A stretch of 64,000 nucleotides of DNA, taken from Neisseria sp. MVDL19-042950 (GTDB lineage: Bacteria; Pseudomonadota; Gammaproteobacteria; Burkholderiales; Neisseriaceae). The position numbers were made by a program, and so were the translations under genes. The stretch is from positions 248,001 to 312,000 of the forward strand of contig NZ_JAUKWH010000001.1 in the NCBI RefSeq assembly GCF_030504625.1, read 5' to 3'. This document shows positions 30,695 to 38,729 of the stretch, piece by piece; position 1 is the first letter of the stretch; the number at the start of each line of letters is the position of its first letter. The notes under the pieces were generated by a model. The model did no database searches, had not been told where the DNA came from, and was given only the letters and a program-made list of their open reading frames with translations.

Positions 30695-32059
30695 ATGTTG
30701 AAAAAATGGCTGCATAAGGTTTTGCCCGGGAAGTCAGGCAAAGGCAAGCCGCGTGTCCGCAAAGAAGTAATCCCATTCAGTGAACACAAAATCAGTGCCG
30801 ACCAGCTTAGTTTTGCCGCCGAAAAAGTTGTCCGCCGCCTGCACAATGAAGGCTATGAAGCCTATGTGGTCGGAGGTGCCGTGCGCGATTTGCTGCTCGG
30901 TATCGAACCGAAAGATTTTGATGTAGCCACCAACGCTACGCCCGAACAAGTGCGCAAAGTATTCCGCCGCAGCCGCATTATCGGCCGCCGTTTCCAAATC
31001 GTACACGTGATGATCGGCCCCGAAACCATCGAAGTAACCACCTTCCGGGGAGGCGGCAAGGTTCAGCAAAACGAACATGGCCGTATCATGAAAGACAATA
31101 CCTACGGCTCGATGGAAGAAGACGCGATGCGTCGCGATTTTACCTGCAATGCCCTGTATTACGACCCGATACGCCAGCAGATTATCGACTTCCATCATGG
31201 CGTTTCCGATGTCCGCGCACGCAAATTGGTAATGATAGGCAACCCTGCCGAGCGCTATCAGGAAGACCCCGTGAGGGTGCTCCGCGCCGTGCGTTTGTCG
31301 GGCAAACTGGGGTTTGAAGTCGAAAGAAACACTGCGGAACCCATTCCCGCTTTTGCAGGCCGTCTGAAACAAGAGCCTGTGGCACGGCTGTTTGACGAAA
31401 TCATGAAGCTGTTGTTTTCAGGCCATGCGGGGCAGTGTTTGCAGCAAATGAATACGCTCGGCATTCCGGGCAAAATCCACCCGTTGCTCAATGCTCTGCA
31501 ACATACTGAAAACGGCAGGCAAAATATTGTTTCACTGGCTCTGCGCAATACCGACGAACGTTTGCGGGCGGATAAATCGGTGTCGGTAGGCTTCGTACTG
31601 GCCGCCGTGTTGTGGCCGCAACTGAATACTTATTGGCAGAAGAATATGAGCCAAGGCCAGAAACCGGTGGTGGCATTGAATAACGCCATCGGCGATTTGC
31701 GCGACGATGTGGAAAAAGGTTGGGGCGTGCCGCAACGCTTTGCCGCCACCATGCGCGAAATATGGCAGTTGCAACCGCAATTTGACAACCGCAAAGGAGC
31801 ACGCCCGCACCGCCTGATCGCCCAGCAGCGTTTCAGGGCCGCTTACGATTTCCTGACATTGCGCGGCGAAGCGGGAGAGGTGGATGGCGAATTGGTGCAG
31901 TGGTGGACGAAATTCCAGCACGCCGACGACGAAATCCGTATGCAGATGACTGCGGTACAGCAGAAGCGCGGCGGTGAAACGTCCGGCGACAAGCCCAAGC
32001 GCAAACGCCGCCGCAAACCGAAGCAAAAAATTGAAAACAGCGGCAGTAATGCCGGATAA
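30695..32059 (+). CDS. pcnB: Poly(A) polymerase I
   Basis: PcnB adds 3' poly(A) tails to RNA and promotes decay. The 454-aa product has the nucleotidyltransferase signature VGGAVRDLLLG (near 60) with the catalytic Asp pair in KDFDVATNA. It also has the PcnB-type segments GRRFQIVHVMIG, EVTTFRGG and EEDAMRRDFTCNALYYDP, and a basic C-terminal tail (KPKRKRRRKPKQK). These separate it from CCA-adding enzyme. The track begins 52 codons upstream through the DUS-rich leader; ATG 30695 gives the usual N-terminus and length. Confidence 0.92.
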   Translation: MLKKWLHKVLPGKSGKGKPRVRKEVIPFSEHKISADQLSFAAEKVVRRLHNEGYEAYVVGGAVRDLLLGIEPKDFDVATNATPEQVRKVFRRSRIIGRRFQIVHVMIGPETIEVTTFRGGGKVQQNEHGRIMKDNTYGSMEEDAMRRDFTCNALYYDPIRQQIIDFHHGVSDVRARKLVMIGNPAERYQEDPVRVLRAVRLSGKLGFEVERNTAEPIPAFAGRLKQEPVARLFDEIMKLLFSGHAGQCLQQMNTLGIPGKIHPLLNALQHTENGRQNIVSLALRNTDERLRADKSVSVGFVLAAVLWPQLNTYWQKNMSQGQKPVVALNNAIGDLRDDVEKGWGVPQRFAATMREIWQLQPQFDNRKGARPHRLIAQQRFRAAYDFLTLRGEAGEVDGELVQWWTKFQHADDEIRMQMTAVQQKRGGETSGDKPKRKRRRKPKQKIENSGSNAG

Positions 32060-32068
32060 CGCTGCTGC

Positions 32069-32117
32069 ATATGGCGAGAGGCCGTCTGAATGTTTTTCAG
32101 GCGGCCTCTCGCCATAT
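32069..32117 (+). terminator. Long DUS-containing hairpin after pcnB
   Basis: A 22-bp stem (ATATGGCGAGAGGCCGTCTGAA on the left) has one G-U position, where the right arm carries a DUS variant. It starts 10 bp past the pcnB stop. Confidence 0.75.
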
Positions 32118-32212
32118 AAGACAACAAAACAACAACCGCGGTTAAACCGATTTAACTTGTTTTACGGTACAATGCGCGTTTATTTTTACTGAATAAAAGG
32201 CGGCCTGAACAA

Positions 32213-33463
32213 ATGGCATCTTTAGAAACTTGGATCGGCCTGCGGTATCTGCGGGCGAAAAAACGCAACGGATTCATGTCGTTTATTACCATGATTTCAA
32301 TTGCCGGTATTGCGCTGGGCGTAACAGCATTGATTGTGGTGTTGTCGGTAATGAACGGCTTCCAAAAGGAAATCCGTGGCCAGCTTTTGAATGTGGCACC
32401 GCATGCCGAAATCGGCTATTACGATGCCGGTAATGGCGAAACATGGGCGGATTTGCGCGATTTTGTGAAAGGCCGTAAAGAGGTATTGGCTACCGCTCCT
32501 TATGTGGCGGATCAAGCGTTGCTGGCAAATGCGGGTGAAGTGCGCGGTGTGCAGATTCGCGGCGTGTTGCCTGCGGAAGAAAAAAACGTGGTCGATTACG
32601 GCAAAGATATGCCTGCGGGCAGTTTCGACGATTTGAAGCCGGGTGAGTTCGACATTATTCTCGGAGAAGGTTTGGCTGAGGCTTTAGGGGCCGAAAAAGG
32701 AGGGAAAGTAACTGTGATTACGCCGGAAGGCAATGTTACCCCTGCCGGTGTGGTGCCGCGCCTGAAACAGTTTAATGTGGTAGGCATTGTGAGAACCGGA
32801 GTATATGAGGTAGATAATTCGCTGGCGATGACCCATCTTAAAGATGCCCAAGTATTATATCGTTTGACTGACGGCATGACGGGTTTGCGCCTGAAGCTGG
32901 CTGATCCGCAGAATGCTCCCGATTTTATACGCGACCTCGTTCCCACCGCCCAGCGCGACAAAGTGTGGGTGCGCGATTGGACGTTTGCAAACCGCAGTTA
33001 TTTTGAGGCGGTTGAGCTGGAAAAACGGATGATGTTTATCATCTTGACACTGATTATCGCTGTGGCTGCGTTTAATTTGGTGTCTTCATTGGTAATGGCG
33101 GTTACCGAGAAACAGGCTGATATTGCTATTTTGCGTACATTGGGGCTGCCGCCTGCCGGAGTGATGAAAATCTTTATGGTGCAGGGGGCGTTTGCGGGTT
33201 TCTTCGGCACGCTTATCGGTGTGATTTGCGGTGTGTTGTTAGGTTGGAATGTCGGTAAAATTGTGGCCTTTTTCGAAGAGCTGTTCGGCGTGCACCTGAT
33301 TAATTCGCAAATTTATTTCATTGACTACCTACCGAGTGATGTCAACATGAGCGATGTGGCCGTGATTGCCGCGATTTCTTTGGTGCTGGCCTTTATCGCC
33401 ACGCTGTATCCGAGCTGGCGTGCGGCGAAAACCCAACCGGCGGAGGCGTTGCGTTATGAATAA
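32213..33463 (+). CDS. lolC: Lipoprotein-releasing ABC transporter permease (LolC/LolE family)
   Basis: Inner-membrane permease that extracts outer-membrane lipoproteins for LolA. The 416-aa product has an N-terminal membrane helix ([26 protein letters not shown], about 22-47), a large periplasmic domain, and three C-terminal helices (about 272-295, 315-340 and 375-400) with the FtsX fold. It follows the LolC/E subfamily pattern ([20 protein letters not shown]). Only one permease gene precedes lolD, so the transporter is probably a homodimer of one LolC/E-like (LolF-type) subunit. It overlaps lolD by 8 bp. Confidence 0.92.
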   Translation: MASLETWIGLRYLRAKKRNGFMSFITMISIAGIALGVTALIVVLSVMNGFQKEIRGQLLNVAPHAEIGYYDAGNGETWADLRDFVKGRKEVLATAPYVADQALLANAGEVRGVQIRGVLPAEEKNVVDYGKDMPAGSFDDLKPGEFDIILGEGLAEALGAEKGGKVTVITPEGNVTPAGVVPRLKQFNVVGIVRTGVYEVDNSLAMTHLKDAQVLYRLTDGMTGLRLKLADPQNAPDFIRDLVPTAQRDKVWVRDWTFANRSYFEAVELEKRMMFIILTLIIAVAAFNLVSSLVMAVTEKQADIAILRTLGLPPAGVMKIFMVQGAFAGFFGTLIGVICGVLLGWNVGKIVAFFEELFGVHLINSQIYFIDYLPSDVNMSDVAVIAAISLVLAFIATLYPSWRAAKTQPAEALRYE

Positions 33464-34136
33464 TATTGTATTGAGCTGTCAGAACGTCAGTAAAAGCTAC
33501 CAAGACGGCGTGTTGAGTGTGGATGTGCTCAATAACCTGAATTTTCAGGTTGACGAAGGCCAAAGCGTGAGCATTATCGGTGCGTCGGGCAGCGGCAAAT
33601 CGACTTTGCTGCATATTCTCGGCGGCTTGGATATGCCGACTTCGGGCAGCGTCAATCTGATGGGACATGATTTGGGCAAGATGAACCAAAAGCAGCTAGG
33701 TGATTTGCGCAATCGGTATCTGGGTTTCGTTTATCAGTTCCACCACCTGCTGCCTGAATTTTCGGCATTGGAAAATGTGATGATGCCGTTGTTGATCGGC
33801 AAGAAGCCGAAAGCGGAAGCTGAAGAGCAGGCAGCGGCGATGTTGGAAAAGGTGGGTTTGAAGCAGCGTATGTTGCACCGCCCGAGCGAACTTTCCGGCG
33901 GCGAGCGCCAGCGTGCGGCGATTGCCCGTGCTTTGGTAACGCGCCCGAAATGTCTGCTGGCTGACGAGCCGACGGGTAATCTCGACCGTAAAAACGCTCA
34001 AAATGTGCTCGACATGATGCTGGATTTGAAAAACGAGTTGGGCACGAGTTTGATCGTGGTAACGCATGACGACGAATTAGCCGCCCGCTTCGACCGCGTG
34101 ATGACCATGACCGACGGCCGTTTGAACGACAAATAG
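33456..34136 (+). CDS. lolD: Lipoprotein-releasing system ATP-binding protein LolD
   Basis: ATPase of the Lol exporter. The 226-aa product has Walker [10 protein letters not shown], the LolD-specific region [21 protein letters not shown], the ABC signature [15 protein letters not shown] and Walker [13 protein letters not shown]. The track begins 30 codons earlier inside the permease gene. The ATG at 33456 overlaps the permease stop by 8 bp, the normal arrangement for coupled translation. It ends at a perfect DUS palindrome. Confidence 0.95.
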   Translation: MNNIVLSCQNVSKSYQDGVLSVDVLNNLNFQVDEGQSVSIIGASGSGKSTLLHILGGLDMPTSGSVNLMGHDLGKMNQKQLGDLRNRYLGFVYQFHHLLPEFSALENVMMPLLIGKKPKAEAEEQAAAMLEKVGLKQRMLHRPSELSGGERQRAAIARALVTRPKCLLADEPTGNLDRKNAQNVLDMMLDLKNELGTSLIVVTHDDELAARFDRVMTMTDGRLNDK

Positions 34137-34156
34137 CCATCGGTTTGTATATTGCA

Positions 34157-34188
34157 AGGCCGTCTGAAAACATGTTTTCAGACGGCCT
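34157..34188 (+). terminator. Perfect 32-nt DUS palindrome after lolD
   Basis: AGGCCGTCTGAAAACA is followed directly by its complement, then GTGTTTTTATC. It starts 21 bp past the lolD stop. Confidence 0.8.
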
Positions 34189-34210
34189 GTGTTTTTATCA
34201 TGCAGGCTTG

Positions 34211-34314
34211 CCCGATAATCGTTTTTGAACCGGCGGTTCTGCCATGCCGACCGGCCTTGCCATAATACTGTTCGGCATGGTGTTTAAACCTTGCAGTCGG
34301 CAATTATTATCGGG
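34211..34314. other. Possible structured element between lolD and ilvD
   Basis: Nested inverted repeats suggest a branched fold. The outer stem is CCCGATAAT (34211-34219) with ATTATCGGG (34306-34314). Inside it lie a short hairpin GAACC-ggc-GGTTC (34227-34239) and a second stem CCATGCCGA (34242-34250) with TCGGCATGG (34272-34280). No protein-coding ORF is credible here. It could be a structured RNA, a small mobile repeat or a regulatory leader; the strand is not determined. Confidence 0.35.
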
Positions 34315-34336
34315 TTTTGCGACAGTCTTCGCCGTA

Positions 34337-34463
34337 TTGGTTTTTGCTTGGATTAGCTATAGAATACGTTTCGGCTTTTTGATAACCGCATCACAACATA
34401 TAACCACTCGACTTAATTTGATAAAGGCCGTCTGAAAACATCTTTGCGCTTTTCAGACGGCCT
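34337..34463 (+). promoter_or_regulatory. Putative ilvD promoter and leader hairpin
   Basis: TTGGTT (34337-34342), a 17-bp spacer and TAGAAT (34360-34365) could start an ilvD transcript with a leader of about 120 nt. An inverted DUS pair (34425-34463, 14-bp stem) ends 30 bp before the start codon. It could attenuate the message, or it could be a simple terminator for anything upstream. Confidence 0.35.
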
Positions 34464-34492
34464 GATTGAATCTATATACAAAGGAACACACC

Positions 34493-36355
34493 ATGCCAGC
34501 TTACCGCTCCAAAACCTCCACCCACGGCCGCAATATGGCCGGCGCACGCGCTTTATGGCGTGCCACCGGCGTGGCCGACGAAGATTTCGGCAAACCGATT
34601 ATCGCCATTGCCAACTCGTTCACCCAGTTCGTGCCCGGCCATGTGCATCTGCACAATATGGGGCAACTCGTGGCGCGCGAAATCGAAAAAGCAGGCGGTT
34701 TGGCGAAAGAATTCAACACTATCGCGGTGGACGACGGCATTGCCATGGGCCACAGCGGTATGCTCTACAGCCTGCCCAGCCGCGATTTGATTGCCGATTC
34801 GGTGGAATACATGGTCAACGCGCATTGTGCCGACGCGCTGGTGTGCATTTCCAACTGCGACAAAATCACCCCGGGCATGCTGATGGCCGCCATGCGCCTG
34901 AACATTCCCACCGTGTTTGTTTCGGGTGGCCCGATGGAAGCTGGCAAAGTCATCGGTGTGGCCAACATCACCGACCCCCGCAAGCTGGATTTGGTGGACG
35001 CAATGGTCGATGCCGCCAACGACGAAGTGTCCGACGAAGAAGTAGCGGCGGTAGAACGCTCCGCCTGCCCGACCTGCGGCTCCTGCTCCGGCATGTTTAC
35101 CGCCAACTCGATGAACTGCCTCACCGAAGCCTTGGGCTTGTCGCTGCCGGGCAACGGCTCGCTGCTGGCCACCCACGCAGGCCGTAAAGAACTGTTTTTG
35201 GAAGCAGGCCGTCTGATTGTGGAAATTACCAAACGCTATTACGAGCAAGACGACGAGAGCGTATTGCCGCGCAGCATCGCCACCAAAGCCGCGTTTGAAA
35301 ACGCCATGAGTTTGGACGTGGCAATGGGCGGTTCCACCAACACCGTGCTGCATCTGTTGGCCGCCGCCAGCGAAGCGCAAGTGGATTTCAAAATGGCCGA
35401 CATCGACCGCATCAGCCGCCAAGTGCCGTGTTTGTGTAAGGTTGCACCCGCCACGCAGAAATACCACATGGAAGACGTACACCGTGCGGGCGGCGTGATG
35501 GGCATTCTGGCCGAACTCGACCGCGCCGGCTGCCTGAAAACCGATGTTTCCACCGTTCACGAAAAAACCTTGAAAGACGCGCTGGCGAAATGGGACATCA
35601 CCAACCCTGTCAACGAAACCGCGCATGAGCGCTACAAGGCCGCACCGGGCGGCGTGCGCACCACCGAAGCCTTTTCGCAAAACCGACAATGGCCTTCGCT
35701 TGACCTCGACCGCGAAAACGGCTGTATCCGCAGCAAAGCACATGCTTATTCGCAAGACGGCGGCTTGGCCGTGCTGTTCGGCAACATCGCCGAGCGCGGC
35801 TGCGTGGTAAAAACCGCCGGTGTGGACGACAGCATTCTCAAATTCACCGGCCGCGCGCGCGTGTTTGAAAGCCAAGATTCCGCCGTGGCGGGCATTTTGG
35901 ATAACCAAATCGTCGCCGGCGATATTGTGATTATTCGCTACGAAGGCCCGAAAGGCGGCCCGGGCATGCAGGAAATGCTCTATCCCACCAGTTACCTGAA
36001 ATCCAAAGGCTTGGGCAAAGCATGCGCCTTGCTCACCGACGGCCGTTTTTCAGGCGGCACTTCCGGCTTGAGCATCGGCCATGTTTCGCCCGAAGCGGCG
36101 GAAGGCGGTGCCATCGGTTTGGTGAAAGAGGGCGACACCATCGAAATCGACATCCCTAACCGCAGCATCCGTTTGGTCGTTTCCGATGAAGAGTTGGCCG
36201 CGCGCCGCAGCGAAATGGAAGCGCGCGGAGCCAAAGCGTGGAAACCCGAAAACCGCGACCGCCACGTTTCCGCCTCCTTGCGTGCTTACGCGGCCATGAC
36301 CACTTCCGCTGACACCGGCGCGGTGCGTGATGTGAGCCAAGTCGAGCGCAAATAA
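34493..36355 (+). CDS. ilvD: Dihydroxy-acid dehydratase
   Basis: Fe-S dehydratase of valine, isoleucine and pantothenate synthesis. The 620-aa product has the start [26 protein letters not shown] and cluster Cys residues in [12 protein letters not shown] and [20 protein letters not shown]. The C-terminal [23 protein letters not shown] is also present. Ribosome site AAAGGAAC. The track starts nine codons earlier inside the leader hairpin; ATG 34493 is preferred. Other ilv genes are not nearby. Confidence 0.97.
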   Translation: MPAYRSKTSTHGRNMAGARALWRATGVADEDFGKPIIAIANSFTQFVPGHVHLHNMGQLVAREIEKAGGLAKEFNTIAVDDGIAMGHSGMLYSLPSRDLIADSVEYMVNAHCADALVCISNCDKITPGMLMAAMRLNIPTVFVSGGPMEAGKVIGVANITDPRKLDLVDAMVDAANDEVSDEEVAAVERSACPTCGSCSGMFTANSMNCLTEALGLSLPGNGSLLATHAGRKELFLEAGRLIVEITKRYYEQDDESVLPRSIATKAAFENAMSLDVAMGGSTNTVLHLLAAASEAQVDFKMADIDRISRQVPCLCKVAPATQKYHMEDVHRAGGVMGILAELDRAGCLKTDVSTVHEKTLKDALAKWDITNPVNETAHERYKAAPGGVRTTEAFSQNRQWPSLDLDRENGCIRSKAHAYSQDGGLAVLFGNIAERGCVVKTAGVDDSILKFTGRARVFESQDSAVAGILDNQIVAGDIVIIRYEGPKGGPGMQEMLYPTSYLKSKGLGKACALLTDGRFSGGTSGLSIGHVSPEAAEGGAIGLVKEGDTIEIDIPNRSIRLVVSDEELAARRSEMEARGAKAWKPENRDRHVSASLRAYAAMTTSADTGAVRDVSQVERK

Positions 36356-36366
36356 GCGTTAATGAT

Positions 36367-36404
36367 TAAGAGGCCGTCTGAAAACATGTTTTCAGACGGC
36401 CTCT
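36367..36404. terminator. Perfect 38-nt palindrome ending ilvD and the hemerythrin-like gene
   Basis: A perfect self-complementary run centred on CATG is built around two opposed DUS copies. It lies between two convergent genes and can terminate both. Confidence 0.85.
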
Positions 36405-36408
36405 TGGT

Positions 36409-36879
36409 TTATGCCAGCACGCGCGGGAAGAGGATTTCGTTTTCCAAAACGATATGGTCGTTCAAATCATCTACCAATTCCCGTATCAGCGCATACAGCC
36501 GCTGCCAGCTTCCGCAGGCACCTTCGGGGGCTTGCAGGTTGCCGGTCAGTTCGAGCAGGCGGGAAACGGCGGCTTCGTGTTGGTCGTGTTCGTGCATCAT
36601 CATGCGGATGGGCATGGCTGCGCCGCGTCCGGCACCTTGGTTGATCATCGGAAACAGCACTTGCTCTTCTTTCATCATGTGGCTGAACAGCTCCGCCTGC
36701 ATGTGTTGTAGCAGCGGCAGCACTTCGGCGGGAAACGTGCCTTCATGCACGGTGGCAACTTTTTCCGCCAGCGGAATCAGCTCGGCAAACTGGCGGCGGT
36801 GGGTGTCGTGGTAGCGGCTCAAAATATGGCCGGTAACGGCATCGAACGGCGCTTGTTGCCAAAGGGTAAAATCGGTCAT
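36409..36879 (-). CDS. Hemerythrin-like di-iron protein (YtfE/DnrN C-terminal type)
   Basis: The 156-aa product is a four-helix hemerythrin HHE-type domain with the ligand pattern of the RIC (YtfE/ScdA/DnrN) Fe-S repair proteins. It has an early His (ILSRYHDTHRRQF), HMMKEEQVLFPM, HEHDQHE and LNDHIVLENEILFPR. RIC proteins usually also carry an N-terminal DUF542 domain with a Cys pair. That domain is missing here, and the ORF begins straight with the hemerythrin part. It may sense or repair nitrosative damage, or only bind O2/NO. It is monocistronic. Confidence 0.82.
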   Translation of the reverse strand: MTDFTLWQQAPFDAVTGHILSRYHDTHRRQFAELIPLAEKVATVHEGTFPAEVLPLLQHMQAELFSHMMKEEQVLFPMINQGAGRGAAMPIRMMMHEHDQHEAAVSRLLELTGNLQAPEGACGSWQRLYALIRELVDDLNDHIVLENEILFPRVLA

Positions 36880-36955
36880 GGTTGCGGCTCCTTAAGAAAT
36901 AGGCGTTTGAATTCTGCTATGATTGGGCTGTTTTTAATTGTCGAGGCCGTCTGAA

Positions 36956-37732
36956 ATGAAACTTACCGCCATTACCCGTTATCCCGTTAAATCTATGGGC
37001 GGCAATCCGCTTGCCGAAGCTCCCGTTTTTGCCGCGGGGCTGCCGCATGACCGCGAATGGCTGGTGGCGACACCGCAGGGCGGGTTTGTTACGGCGCGCA
37101 AGTTTCCGCAGATGCTGTTGTGGCAAACCGAAGCCTCGCCGGAGCGACTCGTGCTTACCGCTCCCGACGGCAGCCGCAGAACGGTGGGCGTTGATGAGAT
37201 GGTCGACACCGCCGACGTAACGGTTTGGAAAGACAACTTTCCCGCCCGCTGCGGCAGTGCCGAAACCGATGCGTGGTTGTCTGAAAAACTCGGCATCGAA
37301 GCCCGCCTTTTCTGGTTGGGCAATCCCAGCCGGCGCATACTGGCTTATTCGCAAACGCCGCTTTCTTTTGCCGACGGCGCACCGTTTCTGCTCGCCAACA
37401 CCGCCTCGCTCGACGATTTGAATCGGATGCTCGACACGCCCGTGGAAATGGAGCGTTTCCGTGCCAATTTTGTCGTGGCGGGTACGGAAGCCTACGAAGA
37501 GGAAAAATGGCACCGCCTCCGCATCGGCGAAGTGGAGTTTGAAAACTTCAAACCCTGTACGCGCTGCGTCATGACGACGGTTGATCTTCAAACGGCCAGA
37601 AAAGACCCGTTCCAAGAACCTCTCAGCACACTTGCCATTGCCCGCAATGCCATCTTCGGCGTGAATCTGGTGGCGCTTAACGAAGGCACGGTAAGGCTGG
37701 GCGATGAGATCGAAGTGCTGTCGTATAAATAG
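36956..37732 (+). CDS. MOSC domain protein, YcbX type without ferredoxin domain
   Basis: The 258-aa product has the MOSC N-terminal beta-barrel (ITRYPVKSMGG) and the MOSC domain, with the molybdenum-cofactor Cys in FKPCTRCVMTTVD. This is the YcbX/mARC layout, used for reduction of N-hydroxylated base analogues. E. coli YcbX has an extra C-terminal 2Fe-2S domain, which is absent here, so an external electron donor is needed. The ATG comes directly after a DUS, so GAGG from the uptake sequence stands nine bases before the start and is the only Shine-Dalgarno-like motif. Confidence 0.85.
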   Translation: MKLTAITRYPVKSMGGNPLAEAPVFAAGLPHDREWLVATPQGGFVTARKFPQMLLWQTEASPERLVLTAPDGSRRTVGVDEMVDTADVTVWKDNFPARCGSAETDAWLSEKLGIEARLFWLGNPSRRILAYSQTPLSFADGAPFLLANTASLDDLNRMLDTPVEMERFRANFVVAGTEAYEEEKWHRLRIGEVEFENFKPCTRCVMTTVDLQTARKDPFQEPLSTLAIARNAIFGVNLVALNEGTVRLGDEIEVLSYK

Positions 37733-37761
37733 CGTTTGCCGCAAAATTTTTCAGACGGCCT

Positions 37762-37799
37762 CTTTTATGTTTCATATTTTCTTTTATGTTTCATATTTT
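37762..37799. repeat. Exact 19-bp tandem duplication
   Basis: CTTTTATGTTTCATATTTT occurs twice in direct tandem just after the MOSC gene and its single DUS. It looks like slippage or a recent duplication in non-coding DNA. Confidence 0.85.
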
Positions 37800-37814
37800 A
37801 TGAATGATTGGAGA

Positions 37815-37830
37815 CGGCGTATATACGCCG
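37815..37830. repeat. 16-bp perfect palindrome
   Basis: CGGCGTATATACGCCG lies in the gap between two convergent genes (MOSC and bioC). It may be a protein-binding site or a remnant. No function can be assigned. Confidence 0.5.
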
Positions 37831-37901
37831 GTGGGAGTAGGGTGTGAATGTTTGCGGATGCGGGGCGGGCATTCGTACCCGTTGTTTTATATCGGAAATC
37901 A

Positions 37902-37923
37902 AGGCGGGCGGAAATGCCCGCCT
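37902..37923 (-). terminator. Hairpin terminator of the bioF-bioC operon
   Basis: AGGCGGGC-ggaaat-GCCCGCCT is followed on the minus strand by a T-containing tract, about 26 bp past the bioC stop. Confidence 0.7.
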
Positions 37924-37949
37924 GATTATTTGAACAGGCTGCCGGAAAC

Positions 37950-38729
37950 TTACCAAGCCACAACATAAGTGATGCGGTAATCCAGCGGCAGCATACCGTT
38001 CGGCGCGCGCATGTTTTCGTAGGCTGTCTGAAAACGCTGCCAGCGTTGTTTGCCCGTCAAGCCTTTGTTTTCACGTGCGATCACATGATTGGCGCCGATG
38101 TTTTTCAGGCTGTGCAGCAGGGCTTGGAGGGTGGGGAAATATTGGGTATGCGTTTCGGTGTGTATCCGTAGGTTGGGAAAGCAGTTAAAGGCCGTCTGAA
38201 TTTCGCTTTCGGTAAGGAAGCGGTTGACGTGCGCGGCTTCATCGGCGGCCTGCCATGCCTGTTTGAGCTGTTGCAGGCTGCCTGCGCCGATAGTGGCGAC
38301 GGCCGCGCAGCCGCCGGGCTGAATCACGCGCTGCATTTCGGCGGCGGCTTGTTCGAGTGTGCACCATTGCAGGGCGAGGCTGCTGAAGCAGGCGTTGACG
38401 CTGCTATCGGCGAGCGGCAGGGATTCGGCATCGGCGAGCAGGCAGCAGTCGGCGCGGCGGTGGCGGGCGATGTGTTGCAACATGCCTTCGGCCAAATCGA
38501 GGGCGAGCACGTTTGCGCCGCGACTGCGTATTTTTTCGCTGACCCAGCCGCTGCCCGCGCCGATGTCGGCAACGGTTTTACGGTTGAGGCCGTCTGAAAA
38601 ACGGCTTTCCAGCAGTTGCAGCAAACGCAGCGCAGCCTGCTGTTGAACGTCGGCATACGCGTCGTAACCGGCGGCGGCTTGGCTGAAGGCGCGGGCGATG
38701 AGGTGTTTGGACGGGGTTTCAGACGGCAT
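37950..38729 (-). CDS. bioC: Malonyl-ACP O-methyltransferase BioC
   Basis: BioC methylates malonyl-ACP so that it can enter fatty acid synthesis and become pimelate for biotin. The 259-aa product has the class I SAM motif VADIGAGSGWVSEKI, the BioC-type N-terminus (IARAFSQAAAGYDAYADVQQQAA) and SLALQWC near 115. The start codon is the ATG of an AT-type DUS, so the protein begins MPSET. The same 12 bases hold the bioF stop, giving an 11-bp overlap and coupled translation. No bioH-like esterase is adjacent. Confidence 0.93.
   Translation of the reverse strand: MPSETPSKHLIARAFSQAAAGYDAYADVQQQAALRLLQLLESRFSDGLNRKTVADIGAGSGWVSEKIRSRGANVLALDLAEGMLQHIARHRRADCCLLADAESLPLADSSVNACFSSLALQWCTLEQAAAEMQRVIQPGGCAAVATIGAGSLQQLKQAWQAADEAAHVNRFLTESEIQTAFNCFPNLRIHTETHTQYFPTLQALLHSLKNIGANHVIARENKGLTGKQRWQRFQTAYENMRAPNGMLPLDYRITYVVAW

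Noticed and set aside
34244-34435. 63-aa plus-strand ORF in the lolD-ilvD gap
   Set aside because: It has no ribosome site, runs through the inverted repeats and the leader DUS hairpin, and ends in the DUS. It is not convincing as a gene.
34425-34463. T-box or leader-peptide attenuator for ilvD
   Set aside because: No T-box core sequence and no Ile/Val/Leu-rich leader ORF are present. The hairpin is an ordinary DUS pair.
34553-35908. 451-aa antisense ORF across ilvD
   Set aside because: ilvD is complete and fully explains the DNA. The antisense frame is His/Gly/Val-rich shadow sequence with no domain.
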